Part shown: piece by piece, positions 1-10,974 of the stretch
Layout of the letters: each line of letters begins with the position of its first letter
How positions within the stretch are numbered: the stretch's first letter is position 1
NCBI RefSeq assembly: GCF_902806685.2
Contig: NC_048554.1
Location: 7,440,001 to 7,504,000 of the forward strand
Source: Maniola hyperantus
Lineage: Eukaryota > Arthropoda > Insecta > Lepidoptera > Nymphalidae
Length of the DNA: 64,000 nt
Direction: 5' to 3'
Program-made: the position numbers and the translations under genes
The notes under the pieces: generated by a model
The model's input: the letters and a program-made list of their open reading frames with translations, nothing else
Databases searched by the model: none
Told to the model about the DNA's origin: nothing

Positions 1-49
1 ACCGACGCAGTGTCGCCTGCTTATATGTAGGTCTTTTATAGCGTATAAT

Positions 50-350
50 TTGGATAGTGTACTCAGATATTTCATAACCTTGTTCATTTCACCGTTCTAC
101 CACAGAAAAGCTAGCAACCATGAACGCTGGCATCCTAATAATGTGGTCGACATCCAATCCACTCGCATGAAACGTTTTTGCACAACATTTTTTATACGAA
201 CCCTCAGGGTGTGGCCCTTCCGGCGTCCATGTTTCCTGCCACGAAGGCAAGAGTGAATAGGCATCTTCTAGGCAAGCGCGCTTGATCTTAGGCATCATCA
301 GTGTTTATTCTTATCCTATCTTATAAAATAAAATAAAAATAAAAAAACAC
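50..350 (+). mobile_element. 3' end of a non-LTR retrotransposon
   Basis: The frame that reads NPQGVALPASMFPATKARVN just before a TGA near 280 looks like the C-terminus of a LINE reverse-transcriptase ORF. It is followed by a short 3' UTR and an A-rich tail (about 324-347). The copy is truncated at its 5' side and probably dead. The open frames of about 68 codons on both strands here are shadows of this fragment. The LINE clade was not determined. Confidence 0.5.
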
Positions 351-359
351 GACTGCCCT

Positions 360-790
360 GTTAAAAACGAACTAATAAGTAAAAATTTTCACATTTGGGA
401 ATGGCGCCATATTGTTTTTTTTTTTTAAATAGCCAGTGTCACAGGATGACGCAAGGCAATACCTACCGTATACTTCCAAATCTGCTTAGGCATTTAGAAA
501 TTATGGAGGAATAAAGAAACTCACATACATATAACGCGTAAAATTTAACTTCTCACGTGCCATTTTAACTGTTTGTGTCAATTTTCATGTCAAAAGTACG
601 ATTTTAGTCCTTATTGTAAAGGCGAACCGTACTTTTGACATGACATCAGCATAGAGTTAAAATCGCGCGTGAAAAGTCTTTTGTACGGACTATACTTACA
701 TACAATGAACCCTGAAAACATTTATTGCCTGCACTTCTTTATTTGGGCAGTCTTGTAAAAAGAAGACATTCTGTTGTGCAATTGCCATCT
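360..790. repeat. Old dispersed repeat interrupted by a fold-back MITE
   Basis: Segments at about 410-505 and 700-775 match, in the same order, a continuous stretch at about 12230-12395. Shared words include 'ccaaatctg' with 'ggcatttaa' and 'atgaaccctgaaaacat'. In this copy the two parts are separated by about 190 bases that contain a fold-back element (533-692). The family is unidentified. Confidence 0.4.
533..692. mobile_element. Fold-back MITE, family M1
   Basis: Long imperfect inverted repeat. The left arm contains 'ttctcacgtgccattttaac' and 'tgtcaaaagtacgatttt'; the right arm is its reverse complement and ends 'ttttgtacggacta'. No coding capacity. Other copies lie at 22106-22260, 24222-24376 and 32402-32540, with a fragment at 37915-37955. 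Confidence 0.6.
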
Positions 791-1334
791 CGCCGCGCTG
801 ACTTCGCGCATTATGTGAGACTCTAGACTTAGTATTGCGATGGGAATTGATGGGATTCTTCAACCTCATTTAGCGAAAATATTCACTGAAATATGTTTGC
901 GCCACATTTATCATGTTTTGGCATGATAAACCGATTCGTATTTGGAGCAGCGAAGGTTTTGCGGTGACGTTAATATATCGATCCCAATAAATATTTTATT
1001 CTAGCTTCCCGGTCGGTATCGCATCTATTGGCGAGAATGAATACACAGTATAATAAGCTGATTATCTAATAAAAGGAAAAGCTGACTGACTGACTAATCT
1101 ATCAACGCACAGCTCAAACTACAGGATAGATCAGGCTGAAATTTGTCATGCAGATAGGTAGCTATTATGACTTAGACATCCGCTAAGAAAGGATTTTAGA
1201 AAATTCAATCTCTAAAAGGCGTAAAATAGGGGTATGAAATTTGTGAAGTCGCTGGAATAAGCTACCTAAAAACACAAAAAGTTCCCTATAAATAATCGAA
1301 TACTGTAATATTGTAGTAAAACAGTGCTCGTTTT
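791..1334. other. Intergenic, no gene seen
   Basis: AT-rich non-coding DNA. Positions about 1074-1240 resemble a degraded Helitron-B copy ('gactgactgac', 'tatcaacgcacagctcaaac'). Nothing else is recognised. Confidence 0.4.
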
Positions 1335-1380
1335 TTAGGGTTCCGTACCTCAAAAGGAAAAACGGAACCCTTATAGGCTC

Positions 1381-1422
1381 ACTTTGTTGTCTGTCTGTCT
1401 GTCTGTCTGTCTGTCGGTCTGT
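1381..1422. repeat. (tgtc)n simple repeat within family R1
   Basis: About seven tandem tgtc units. The tetranucleotide is part of the R1 family and recurs in its other copies, for example as gaca at 20323 and 48045. Confidence 0.7.
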
Positions 1423-1567
1423 CAAGAAACCTACAGGGTACTTCCCGTTGACCTAGAATCATGAAATTTGGCAGGTAGGTAGGTCTTATAGCAGACATTC
1501 GGAAATTTCGGAAAAATCTGAAAACCGTAAATTTGTGGTTACAATACACAAAAAAAATTAAATTGTG

Positions 1568-1863
1568 GTCATGAACTAATAATTAAAATAAATAAATAAA
1601 TAAAGCCTTTATTACTGAATTTACATTTAAAAGTTACATAATTTAAATCTCGCACTTTAGTTCTTTCCGATCAGCGCGTCTTCTGACGCATAGGCCTCCT
1701 CCAGGTTTTTCCATAATAGTCTGTTTTGTGCTTCTCTTGTCCATAGTGATCCCGCTGCCTGCTTTATATCGTCTACCCAGCGTTTTCTTTGTCTACCCCT
1801 TTTCCGCTTTGAGCCATCTCTAACTTCCCATTCTGTTATAGCCTAGTCATGAACTAATAATTA
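1568..1863 (-). mobile_element. 5'-truncated RTE-type LINE tail with 18-bp target duplication
   Basis: Insert 1586-1845 is flanked by perfect 18-bp repeats 'gtcatgaactaataatta' at 1568-1585 and 1846-1863. On the minus strand it encodes the end of an RTE-like reverse transcriptase (key words KRWVDDIKQAAGSLW and WKNLEEAY, then a stop). It then has a short 3' UTR and an (aaat)n tail. The retained frame has no stop, so the insertion is fairly young. Confidence 0.75.
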
Positions 1864-1899
1864 GTATTTTTAATTTTCGAAGTATATCAAGTGGGGTAT

Positions 1900-2028
1900 T
1901 GTACTGTCCTATTTGATAATAAAACACACTTACAATCTCACAAGTGAATGTAGGGTACACGAATCACTCGACACGTCCGCACCCCGCCGGAGCTTACGGC
2001 AGACAGACGCTTGTTCGCGTACACTACA
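1900..2028. repeat. Left terminal direct repeat
   Basis: 129 bp, TGT...ACA. It contains an AATAAA-like word near 1918 ('gataataaaac') that could serve as a polyadenylation signal. Identical to 7854-7982. Confidence 0.85.
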
Positions 2029-2044
2029 TCCCTTCTTTATTTTT

Positions 2045-2290
2045 ATTTATTTGAAATAATAGTAATAAACATGTTTCATTTAAGTAAACTTTTTTACAAG
2101 CGCTTTTGAGTCGTCGGGTAGTTTTAATTTACCACTGGTTCGGAATGCCGTTCCTACCGAGAAGAACCAGCAAGAAACTCGGCGGTTGCTCTTTTTAATT
2201 TTTCAATTTACAATGTTATTATACCATACTATAATACAAGCCATTGCAGCCCCGTGCATTGCTGGAGCGAGTCAAATGATTCAAAATTAC
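2045..2290 (-). mobile_element. LINE 3' tail inside the LTR-type element
   Basis: Closely matches about 48240-48450. Shared words are 'ttaccactggttcggaatgc', 'agcaagaaactcggcggttg' and 'cagccccgtgcattgctgga'. That copy lies downstream of a recognisable LINE C-terminus, so this is 3' UTR of the same family in minus orientation. Confidence 0.6.
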
Positions 2291-5200
2291 AATAGCTTTT
2301 AACGTTTCAGCTTAAACACCTATAACATGGCAGATAACTAATTAAGTTTTAAATATAAGTATTTGTTATACATTTCTAGCAAAATTTAATACAACAACTT
2401 TGGTTTTAATTCTTTTTACCAACATTCGAAACCAATTTACTTTAGTATAAAATATAATCTATCAATCAACAAAGAATCTACGCTAGTTCACCATTTGCTC
2501 CTAAATCATTATTACTGCTATTTTGATTTCCAACAGTCCATGAATCATTTACTTTCTTTATATGAACTACGTTTTGGTGACATTGTGTCCCGGATTCATC
2601 ATCTTGAATATCAACATCTCAACCACTCACGTCCGTTACTGTATGCGTAGTGGGATTGAAATAGTAAGTAATAGTACCATCAGAAAATGTTTAAAATTGA
2701 CAACTGTTTTGTTAAATAAATATTTCTCATTTTTCCATTTTCATTTTCATTTTCAACTGCTGTCTGTCGCCTTCCTTTGAGATCTCTATACTCCTTCCCT
2801 TTTCCCCTTTATTTGTAGATCCCTGTCTCTTATTTCTTCGTCTATTGTTTTGTATCCCATGTCTGGTGCTGCTGGGATCTTGTCTCAAAACTGTCTTTTA
2901 TAAAATACGTCCAAGGGAGATTTGCTTACAACAGAGTGAGGAGTACTATTATACATCATTAAGTAACTGAAAATGTCCTCTTTCTAATCCCTGTTTTCAG
3001 CCTGACAACTTTTTAGATGTTTTAAAACGTCTCGATTTTTTGCCTCACAAATTCATCCTTCATTTGAGGCTAATACGGGACTATATTATAGAATGATTCC
3101 ACCTTCCTTACAATCGGTTTGATGTCTGCACAAATAGCGATTTTAAACAAGCGAAAATTTAGTAGCAGCATAATCGATAAACAAATCCGACCATTTAGGA
3201 CCTTTATGTAATAGTGAGTTTAGCTTGAGTCATTTACAACGGACGATGCATCTAGAACGAGTCTGACTGCAAGTAGAGACTTTATCGTCGCGTTGAACAC
3301 CCTGGTGTGGAATAACGTGTTGTACGTCAGAGCAATCTTGCGTTACAGGACTTAAGTAATCTTTCACTAAATATTCCTCAATTATATTATTGTAATTATT
3401 ATATTTTCTAATTTGCGTTCTGTCGTATTTTTATAAGTATCTTGCAACCTTGTTCTTCCTTGCCAAGGAAGTTACTCTTAGAGGGAGGTACCTCTTCCAA
3501 TTCAAAATTGCGTAAATAATTATTTTATTTTATTTTATATGGAAAACCAACAGCTTAAATTAACATATTATAATCTTATAATTAAATAACTAGAAGCTAG
3601 TAATAGGTTCTCACAGGTAGATACAAAATTAAAATTCAAAGAACACAGTGAAAAGCAAACTATAACTAAATATAATTACGTTATGCTAGCAAACAAATTT
3701 ATTAATTGTCTAAGTGTTCATTTGTAATAACACCCAGCGTTTGCGTTTGTGAAGGAGAAGTGGATTGCGTTAGCGGAGCTTGACCAATAATAATGTACCC
3801 AAATGTAGTTTGCAATGCGTGAAGCATACCTACCAGGTGGAGCCGCTACGCGGTCTGATAGCAGGATTTGCCTAAACATTTGCGCGCCAAATCATATCAA
3901 CCTTACTTGGAAGATGGTAGGTATTATCTGCGAATGGTACCCTCTCTAAGTAGTTAAGCAGCCGATAATAATGTGGGTAAGTGAACTGTGATTTTGTCAA
4001 CAATCAACGCCGTGAGCGAATATGATCTATCGATAAATCGACTTATACTCTTTATTCTACTGGAAGTACCTCTGAACCCGTTCACAATCGCGGGATTTGA
4101 CTGCGTCTTGACTGTTACTTGACTGCGTCTAACACAATCTTTTGTTATGGTTATGTTGCGATGCGTTATCTATAAGGTATTTGAGGATATATTCTGCTAG
4201 AGTCTAAAGTGCGAATGGACCTCGACTTATTTAAAAATATGAATAACAGGAGACACCCATTAAGATTGCGTGCACAATATTCGAAGACAGCGAAAATGCA
4301 AAAAGCATAGTTTGTCTCGCAATTAATATGTATAACAAAGTATCAAATGAGATAAAGAAACTGCCTATGACTAGTTTTAAAACATCACTAAAGACATTTT
4401 TGATAAGCAAAGCTTATTATTCTATTAATGAGTATCTTAATGAATCGAGCATAATTTAATGATTACTTAATGCACGATTTACTTTTATTTAATATACATG
4501 GGAACCCCATTACATTAACTTAAAATTTTGAATAATAACCTCATTTTAACTCAACATTGTTCTTATCCGACTATTTGACATTTTATTCTTATTTGACATA
4601 TTTCACTACCAGACACATTTTTACCTTATTTTTAAAATATGTACGAGTAATATTATCAGAACTCGATGCTAGGTATAACATAACATATTGCATGCTAATA
4701 GGCAGAATTTGGCTGTACCTTTTTGTTCTTGTAACATCTCAACTGTTTACCCATATTCGCAATAAAGAAATTTGTATTGTACCTATTTGTATTGTATTAT
4801 TGTATTGGAAGCGGTTGCGAGCAAAACGGTCGTGCGCATATTATTATTAAGCTAGTAAAGCGAGACTGCGATTTGACTCTGTTACTTTGTGTCAGAAAGG
4901 TCTGCAAGTGTGCGATCACCTTTATGCCCAGAAATCTCGTTTTGGTTATCTCTATGGAGTAGCTTGTGGTGTTTTGCTCCGCAAGTATAAGATTTATCCG
5001 ATTGGCGTAGCCGATTTTCTCGAAAAGAAAAGGATAAACAAGATGTGCATCCTTGATTAGACTTAGGACAGCAGTAGTGTTTGTGCGTAACGTTTTTACA
5101 AGGCAGGCATAACTGATTTTTATCACCAACCGAAATATCAAAAGATTTTGATGTAAGTATATGAAGAGGGTATATTTTTGGCGAAGGTAGTTTGCGTTGG

Positions 5201-6690
5201 CGCAGATTTTTATTTTCAATTGACGTGTGATGAGAATTCTCAGGAATTCTATCATTTACTTTAGCTGATTATTTTATAACTTATTAAAATTCTCCCAAGT
5301 AGATACTTTTTAGAGCGCATATACTTTTTATACAAGTGAGTAAATAAATTAAGTCTTTATTTTCTATATTCAACTTTTCAACCGCTACGATTAATGTTCC
5401 CCAAACATCTAAGAACGAGTTTAAAATTAAAGTTAAAGTTAAGAACTTGATCTAGGTAGTTTTAACTTAAGGTGCGAACATCTTGGTATTTCTCTACCAA
5501 TGTTGAGTAAATAAGCTCATAACCATCCCCAGAGGGCTCAATCCCTGCTATGGAGGTCACGGCAGCGTCTAGAAGCTGGCCTAATAATTATTTTTTTTCT
5601 ACTAAGTTCTTTATTTTTGTGAATTTTAGTACTGAAGCATTCATAAAAGATAGTTGTTTTATATCTCCACCAAATGTATGTAAATTTATAGATGGCAATT
5701 TTACCTTAGACTTACAAGACGTCGCAGCTTTGTTGATGGCAAACGCTTTTAATTTGAGTTGAACGGTCAACTCAAATTGAACCCACGAAAACCGATCTTC
5801 AATGCAATTAAAGATGGAAAATTCGCGAGATAATCTGGATTATTTTAGTATAGAGTAATATTCAACTTCTTAATAAGGTCTATGTATTCTGTGCATGATT
5901 TTATTTTTTATTAGCGGCTTTCAACAGGAAATTTCATCTTCACTTGTCATATTTTGAGACGCGTTATATTTGCAAAATAAGCTCCTACCTGAGTCTCCAA
6001 TACTAACACTTCTGTACTGACCTTTGGGGTCGAACCTTCTCCTTTCGTCATTTTCGACTTCCGAAATCGGAAATCTCCTTTTCCACGAAAGAAAATAGGT
6101 ATTCAATAAATAAAGTGAATTATAAAATTATACAGGTAGGTAGATAAGCGAATTGCGTAACTGGCTTGCGAGAAAACTAAGTATGTACTTACCTATTCAA
6201 TTAATATAGTACGTATGCAGAATTTAAATTCTATAAGCAAGTAGGTAAGCGAGTTTAGTAGTCACGGACCTATAACCAGTAGGTATATATCCCGAATTAA
6301 GTAACTAGTCAATTAATTTAAAGTATTCAATTCATATACTATGACGCGGTAGGAATAAAAGTTTTTAACTGTAGGTAGGTAGACAATTTTGCCTACTGAA
6401 TCTTTCGATACGATTTCGATACGAATAGGTACCTAACTTATGTGATTCACTGAATTCATTTATGCGATTCAATTTAGATACACTGCACTGTACCTAAATA
6501 TTGCACTGTATGAAAATCTTTCCTGTGTTTTGGATACGATAACTATGTCAATTATATAGTTACTTTTAATTAATATTAAAATAACTACTTGATTAAATGA
6601 GTGAATATCATGGATTTTATCATAAAGATCAGGTTCCATCCAAGTTCGAAGTGACCAGTGTGGATGATGCATGAGTCATTTTGACTCTTA
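2291..6690. other. Interior of LTR-type element, no recognised content
   Basis: AT-rich, with only scattered short ORFs (longest 152 codons, minus strand near 4797-5255, no recognisable domain). A small inverted repeat lies at 5751-5778. No gene, RNA or known transposon domain was found. Confidence 0.5.
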
Positions 6691-6693
6691 TTT

Positions 6694-6817
6694 TTGCGTG
6701 GCTTTTACTGAAAATCAGTAACAGTATTACAACTGCGTAGCCCTATCATACTGTTGCAAGTATTAATTGCGTGGCTTTTACTGAAAATCAGTAACAGTAT
6801 TACAACTGCGTAGCCCT
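6694..6817. repeat. 51-bp direct repeat pair
   Basis: An identical 51-bp segment beginning 'ttgcgtggcttttactg' and ending 'actgcgtagccct' is present at 6694-6744 and 6767-6817. It lies just before the 22-bp array and shares its 'tgcgtggc' core. Confidence 0.85.
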
Positions 6818-6835
6818 TCACACTGTAATTTAATC

Positions 6836-7060
6836 TGCGTGGCCGTTTTTTTAAATCTGCGTGGCCGTTTCATTTAATATGCGTGGCCGTTTTATTTAAT
6901 ATGCGTGGCCGTTTAATTTAATCTGCGTGGCCGTTTTATTTAATATGCGTGGCCGTTTAATTTATTCTGCGTGGCCGTTTGATTGAATCTGCGTGGCCGT
7001 TTTATTTAATCTGCGTGGCCGTTTAATTTAATTAGCGTGGCCCTTTGTTATTTACTCATT
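6836..7060. repeat. 22-bp minisatellite array
   Basis: Ten head-to-tail units start at 6836, 6858, 6880, 6902, 6924, 6946, 6968, 6990, 7012 and 7034, each exactly 22 bp apart. The unit is close to 'tgcgtggccgtttnatttaa' plus two bases. A decayed unit follows at about 7060. It lies inside the LTR-type element. Confidence 0.9.
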
Positions 7061-7853
7061 GCGTGGCCGTGCAACTTTTTATATAACTGGATCATCTCAC
7101 TATAAATTGTGCAAGTATACAAATAGATAAGTAGACAAAATGAGATAAGTGCCTAATTTTAAATATTGTGATGTAATTATTGTTACTAATATATAATGAG
7201 ATAATCAAAGTAACCAATACACATATTTTCTACCTCGACTTAATCCAATTAAATTGTTATTTAAACTCTCATATTTCGAATTATTAGTTAAAACATTTAA
7301 TAGTCAAACAATATTTAACAAATATTGCACCAATAAAATGTCTTCATCATTATGTCGATCATAATTTAAGTAAATATATCTATTTAACTATTTAACTGAT
7401 CGTAGGTAGGCAGCGTTCAGTTCAATTCAATTCAATTTTATTTATAGTATACGTGCACAAAATATTTTTGTGAATATCCATATTATAACCATAGTTTCGC
7501 ATAATTACGTGGCCTTATTTTCGTTCTATTTGATACGATGCATGACCCTTAACAATGAAGGATATAGGTATGAGTCCGTTTGCCACTAACAATTGTTTAC
7601 GTATCTACCGTACGTACTCGTGTTCATAAGACGCGATTCTGATTCACTAATTTAATGTATGTATTCTATTAGGTTACCTATACCTAATATACATTAGACA
7701 ACAATTTGTTATAGGCTATTCGAACCGACGTTAGGCAGGTACACGTAAACAACAGATGGCCAACAAATAATAATTACCTACTATACCTTCCTTTATTTCA
7801 CTTTTTTTTCCTTTTTAGGGTTACATTTTTTAAATCCTAGTCTCGTCGCCACT
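7061..7853. other. 3' interior of LTR-type element, no gene
   Basis: AT-rich sequence without ORFs. A purine-rich tract expected before a 3' LTR is not evident; the bases before 7854 are pyrimidine-rich. Confidence 0.4.
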
Positions 7854-7982
7854 TGTACTGTCCTATTTGATAATAAAACACACTTACAATCTCACAAGTG
7901 AATGTAGGGTACACGAATCACTCGACACGTCCGCACCCCGCCGGAGCTTACGGCAGACAGACGCTTGTTCGCGTACACTACA
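7854..7982. repeat. Right terminal direct repeat
   Basis: 129 bp identical to 1900-2028, followed directly by the GGTAT duplication (7983-7987). Confidence 0.85.
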
Positions 7983-8034
7983 GGTATCATATGAAAGGTC
8001 TTCACCTGTGCATTCTAAAACAGATTTTTATTAT

Positions 8035-8120
<86 letters not shown>

Positions 8121-8372
8121 GCTCACACACACACACACAATATTTGTATTTGTTATTAATTAATTTTAAGTTCAACCAATATGTGTGGGAAGGCACTGGC
8201 TCCTAATATACGGGATCTCCTAGTTTAGGGGCCAGGACTTCATTTAAGTGAAATGTACAAAATTTGGTAATAAATAAATATTCATTCAATATTCAATATT
8301 TATTTTAATGCGTCATAGTTTTTGAATTATCGTGAAAAATGTCGAAAAAATACGACTAGTACGGAACCCTCG
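7983..8372 (-). repeat. Right half of interrupted R1 repeat
   Basis: Resumes the R1 family at 'ggtatcatatgaaagg', continues to 'ctaaaacagatttttatt', and ends near 'agtacggaaccctcg'. Contains an (ac)n tract that is absent from the other copies. Confidence 0.65.
8038..8139. repeat. (AC)n microsatellite
   Basis: About 50 CA dinucleotides with a few interruptions. The apparent ORFs across it (poly His-Thr on +, Cys-Val on -) are artefacts. Confidence 0.95.
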
Positions 8373-9520
8373 TTGCGCGACGTACTTTTTATTTCATTTT
8401 AATTTGGGTTGCTAAAAATTTGGATGAAAGAAGAAGTTTCGATGCTAGAAATAGTTTTCTTCTTTCGAATAATTATTATTATTTTTGAATGTCTGAGTTA
8501 GGTACCCAAAATAGGTGACACGCTGACCCAGTTACAGTAGTATTTTAAATAGGGTAGGAGTCGATGAAGGTAGATATTATATAAATGGTATCTGATACAA
8601 TTTTGTTACCTTCTATTACCTACTTTAGGGTGAGTTTAGACTAGCGTGTTTTCTGCTTGTATTATGTTCGTACGCGCTTACACGCGTGCTACATCTCGCA
8701 CTTCGAGCGTTCACGAGTTTTTTCGAAACCGCTCTCTGATAAAATTCTGTGGGATGAAATAGAAAGGACCAGCACAAAATATACTGGCTCCTACGTAGCA
8801 TTGCAATGCTACAAGTAACTCAAATATTGTTGTGAAATGAATAGAAAAGAAAAATGTTATAGCCGTAACTATAAAATTCGAATAGGTATACCTACTCGTA
8901 ATAACAAAACAAAGAACAGCGTCCGCACTTTTACAAGCAAAACGAAGAGTAGGTATACTTAGGCATTCCTACTGTTTTATATTTGTACGGTGTACACTGT
9001 ACAGTGTACGGCATCACACTACTGTTTTGTGATAATATGTATACTGTATACCTTTATATATTTTGCTCTTCATAATGTTAGCTATAGATAACACAGGCTA
9101 CATAACTTAACCTATATTAAAAATCCTTACAGTAGGGGTATGTTACTTTAAGAATCTATACTTACTTTTAAATTCTCAATTTTCTTTATTCAGCCATTTA
9201 AAAAATAAAGTTTATCTCATATACTGTAGTTTGAACCTGTACTTTAATAAAATGTGCCTGTCTGTCACTTACTTCGTTATTTAATTTTCCTTTTAAAATA
9301 GGAACATCTCATTCAGTCTACAATAGTCACATTGTATGCAGTTAGTAAAGTTATAAAGTATCTACTAGTACTACAGACTCAACAGAGTTACTGACTACAG
9401 AGTGAGCTACAACAGCTGCAAGTTGATGTCAGACCTATCCGTTATTGATTCCTCTTTGAATTACCTACTTACTAGTCTTGAACAAAATAATATTGGTTTG
9501 CATGTACCTACTTAGGTATA
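8373..9520. other. Intergenic, no gene seen
   Basis: AT-rich. A short palindromic stretch around 8990-9010 ('gtgtacactgtacagtgtac') is the only structure noted. Confidence 0.4.
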
Positions 9521-9524
9521 GTAC

Positions 9525-9690
9525 GCGACAGGTTGAGATGGCAATCGAGGTATTAGGCGGGGGGATGCCCCGCACACCCGCACGTCACCCGCGCTCGTCC
9601 GCACCGGGTTATCGCGGGGGCTGCGCTGGTGTGCTGGACGTTCCCTCCCTGATTTCCGTCTCCACCTATCGCGTACTATACATTCAATAG
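9525..9690. repeat. GC-rich CpG-dense island, identity unknown
   Basis: About 165 bases markedly richer in G+C and CpG than the surroundings ('ggcggggggatgccccgc', 'cgcgctcgtccgcaccgg'). It starts 'gcgacaggttgagatggcaa'; a related start word recurs at 39586. No coding domain is recognised. It is probably a dispersed repeat rather than a promoter. Confidence 0.4.
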
Positions 9691-9698
9691 AAATTATA

Positions 9699-9979
9699 CA
9701 GGGTGTAACCAGAACCCAAAAACGCTAGCAAAACTTAGCGTTATTGTTATACTACCTAAACATAATCCAATACCAATAACTATTTGGTTGAGTGATCTAC
9801 AGTTTACGCAACGTTCGTTGACCTCTAGCATCAGTCAGATGTTTTATTTGCAATATATCGTAAACTTAAAATTATAGGACTTTTTATTATTTTTTTCGCT
9901 TTTTTTGTGGTATCATATCAGTAATCATCAGTACTATCACCTGTTTTCGTTTTTGCTAGCGTTCTGGTTACATTCTGTA
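9699..9979. mobile_element. TIR element, family T1
   Basis: Starts 'cagggtgtaaccagaac' with 'cgctagcaaaa', and ends with the inverse 'ttttgctagcgttctggtta' and 'cattctg'. About 280 bp, non-coding. A second copy lies at 23517-23869. Confidence 0.65.
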
Positions 9980-10636
9980 TTTGTCTACGACGACCTTGTA
10001 TTGTTCTGCTAGGTATTAATTTTACATACATAGGTCATAGAGCAATTGACATCTGACAATAGTGACATACGAAACACTAGGTATAGGAAGTAAAAAAAAA
10101 AACATTAGATAGGAACCTACTGTATCTTTTTAAGAACGTTCTAGAATGATTCCAAATCTCACAAACTTTGTAAGATATTTTGTTCATTAAATTCTTACAT
10201 CATGCTGTTAATTTAATGAACAGACCACGAATACACACGAGTAGATATCTACTCGTGTGACGAATAGACTAGAACAGATAGCAAATGGGGAAGGCAATAA
10301 AGGGAAAAGGTTGTTGCGTCACGCTTCGTCGGGTCGTCGCGATGACTTGACGAAATTACACGGAATTCTCGGAAACAGAATCACTGACGGACCAAGGCTA
10401 GTTCGGCTATGTCACGTAGTAATAGGCAGTGTTTTGTGGATATACCTACGAGTATTAATACGTTTGAAAAAGTCCTGAGTCACTCACTGAATGTGCTCAG
10501 TTCATAACATTGGGCCTAGAAAGCAGTTTTGCACGGAGATTCCCTTTATAATGTAGACAAGGGATATCGCCAGATTTTTCGAAATTTTCACGGGATGCCT
10601 AGGTAATAAAGATTATTTATATTTACTATAGGTACT

Positions 10637-10853
10637 ATCTCATGCCCGCGACTTCGTCCGCGTGGAATTAGGTTTTTTGAAAATCCCGTGGGAACTTTGT
10701 TTTCGGGGATAAAAAGTATCCTTCGTCACTCTCCAGGTCTTTATACAACAATATACCTACCCATGCAAAAAATCATGTCAATCCGTTGCACCGTTGCGAC
10801 GTGATTGAAGGACAAACCAACAAACAAACACACTTTCGCATTTATAATAAGGG
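10637..10853 (-). mobile_element. Helitron-A-like element
   Basis: Reverse complement of the family seen at 36708-36921. It runs from 'catgcccgcgacttcgtccg' through 'aatcccgtgggaac' to 'ctttcgcatttataat'. Non-autonomous and degraded at its terminal bases. Confidence 0.6.
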
Positions 10854-10865
10854 TACTGATTATTA

Positions 10866-10970
10866 TAGCTGTGATAGCCTAGTGGTCAAAGCCCTTCTCA
10901 CTCTGAGAGGAGACCCGTGCTCTGTAGTGAGCCGGCGATGGTTTGATCATGATGATATTTTCGCGTATAT
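10866..10970 (+). mobile_element. Fragment of tRNA-derived SINE S2
   Basis: 'agcctagtggtcaaagccct' followed by 'gagaggagacccgtgctctg' and 'gatcatgatgat' are the head and 3' part of the SINE family whose longer copy is at 35719-36010. The middle is deleted. Confidence 0.55.
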
Positions 10971-10974
10971 AAAC

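Larger units (their letters stand above)
1335..1899 (-). repeat. Left half of an interspersed repeat (family R1)
   Basis: Begins with the family's terminal word 'agggttccgtacctcaaaag' and a tgtc-rich stretch, then follows in reverse complement the copy at 19985-20392. It is interrupted twice: by a LINE tail (1586-1845) and, at 1899, by the LTR-like element. The remaining half resumes at 7983-8372. Confidence 0.65.
1900..7982. mobile_element. Non-coding LTR-type element with identical 129-bp terminal repeats
   Basis: Two direct repeats, 1900-2028 and 7854-7982, are identical over 129 of 129 bases. Each starts TGTACTG and ends ACTACA (TG...CA). The element is bounded by the 5-bp duplication GGTAT at 1895-1899 and 7983-7987. 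The DNA outside the duplication joins into an uninterrupted R1 repeat, matching the unoccupied copy at about 20124-20150. So the whole 6083 bp entered as one insertion, and recently. The 5825-bp interior has no ORF above about 150 codons and nothing like gag, protease, reverse transcriptase or integrase. I see no clear tRNA primer-binding site just after 2028 and no purine tract before 7854. It is best described as a non-autonomous, LARD-like LTR element, or one whose interior was replaced. Strand cannot be set. Confidence 0.8.

Noticed and set aside
4797..5255. 152-codon minus ORF inside the LTR-type element
   Set aside because: No recognisable domain, AT-driven residue composition, and no neighbouring ORFs of a gag/pol type. 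I cannot support it as a gene.
6836..7060. CRISPR-like array of short repeats
   Set aside because: The units are directly adjacent without unique spacers, and the DNA is eukaryotic; it is a minisatellite.
7898..8206. 102-codon ORF rich in His and Thr
   Set aside because: It is a translation of the (AC)n microsatellite plus the right terminal repeat; no gene.
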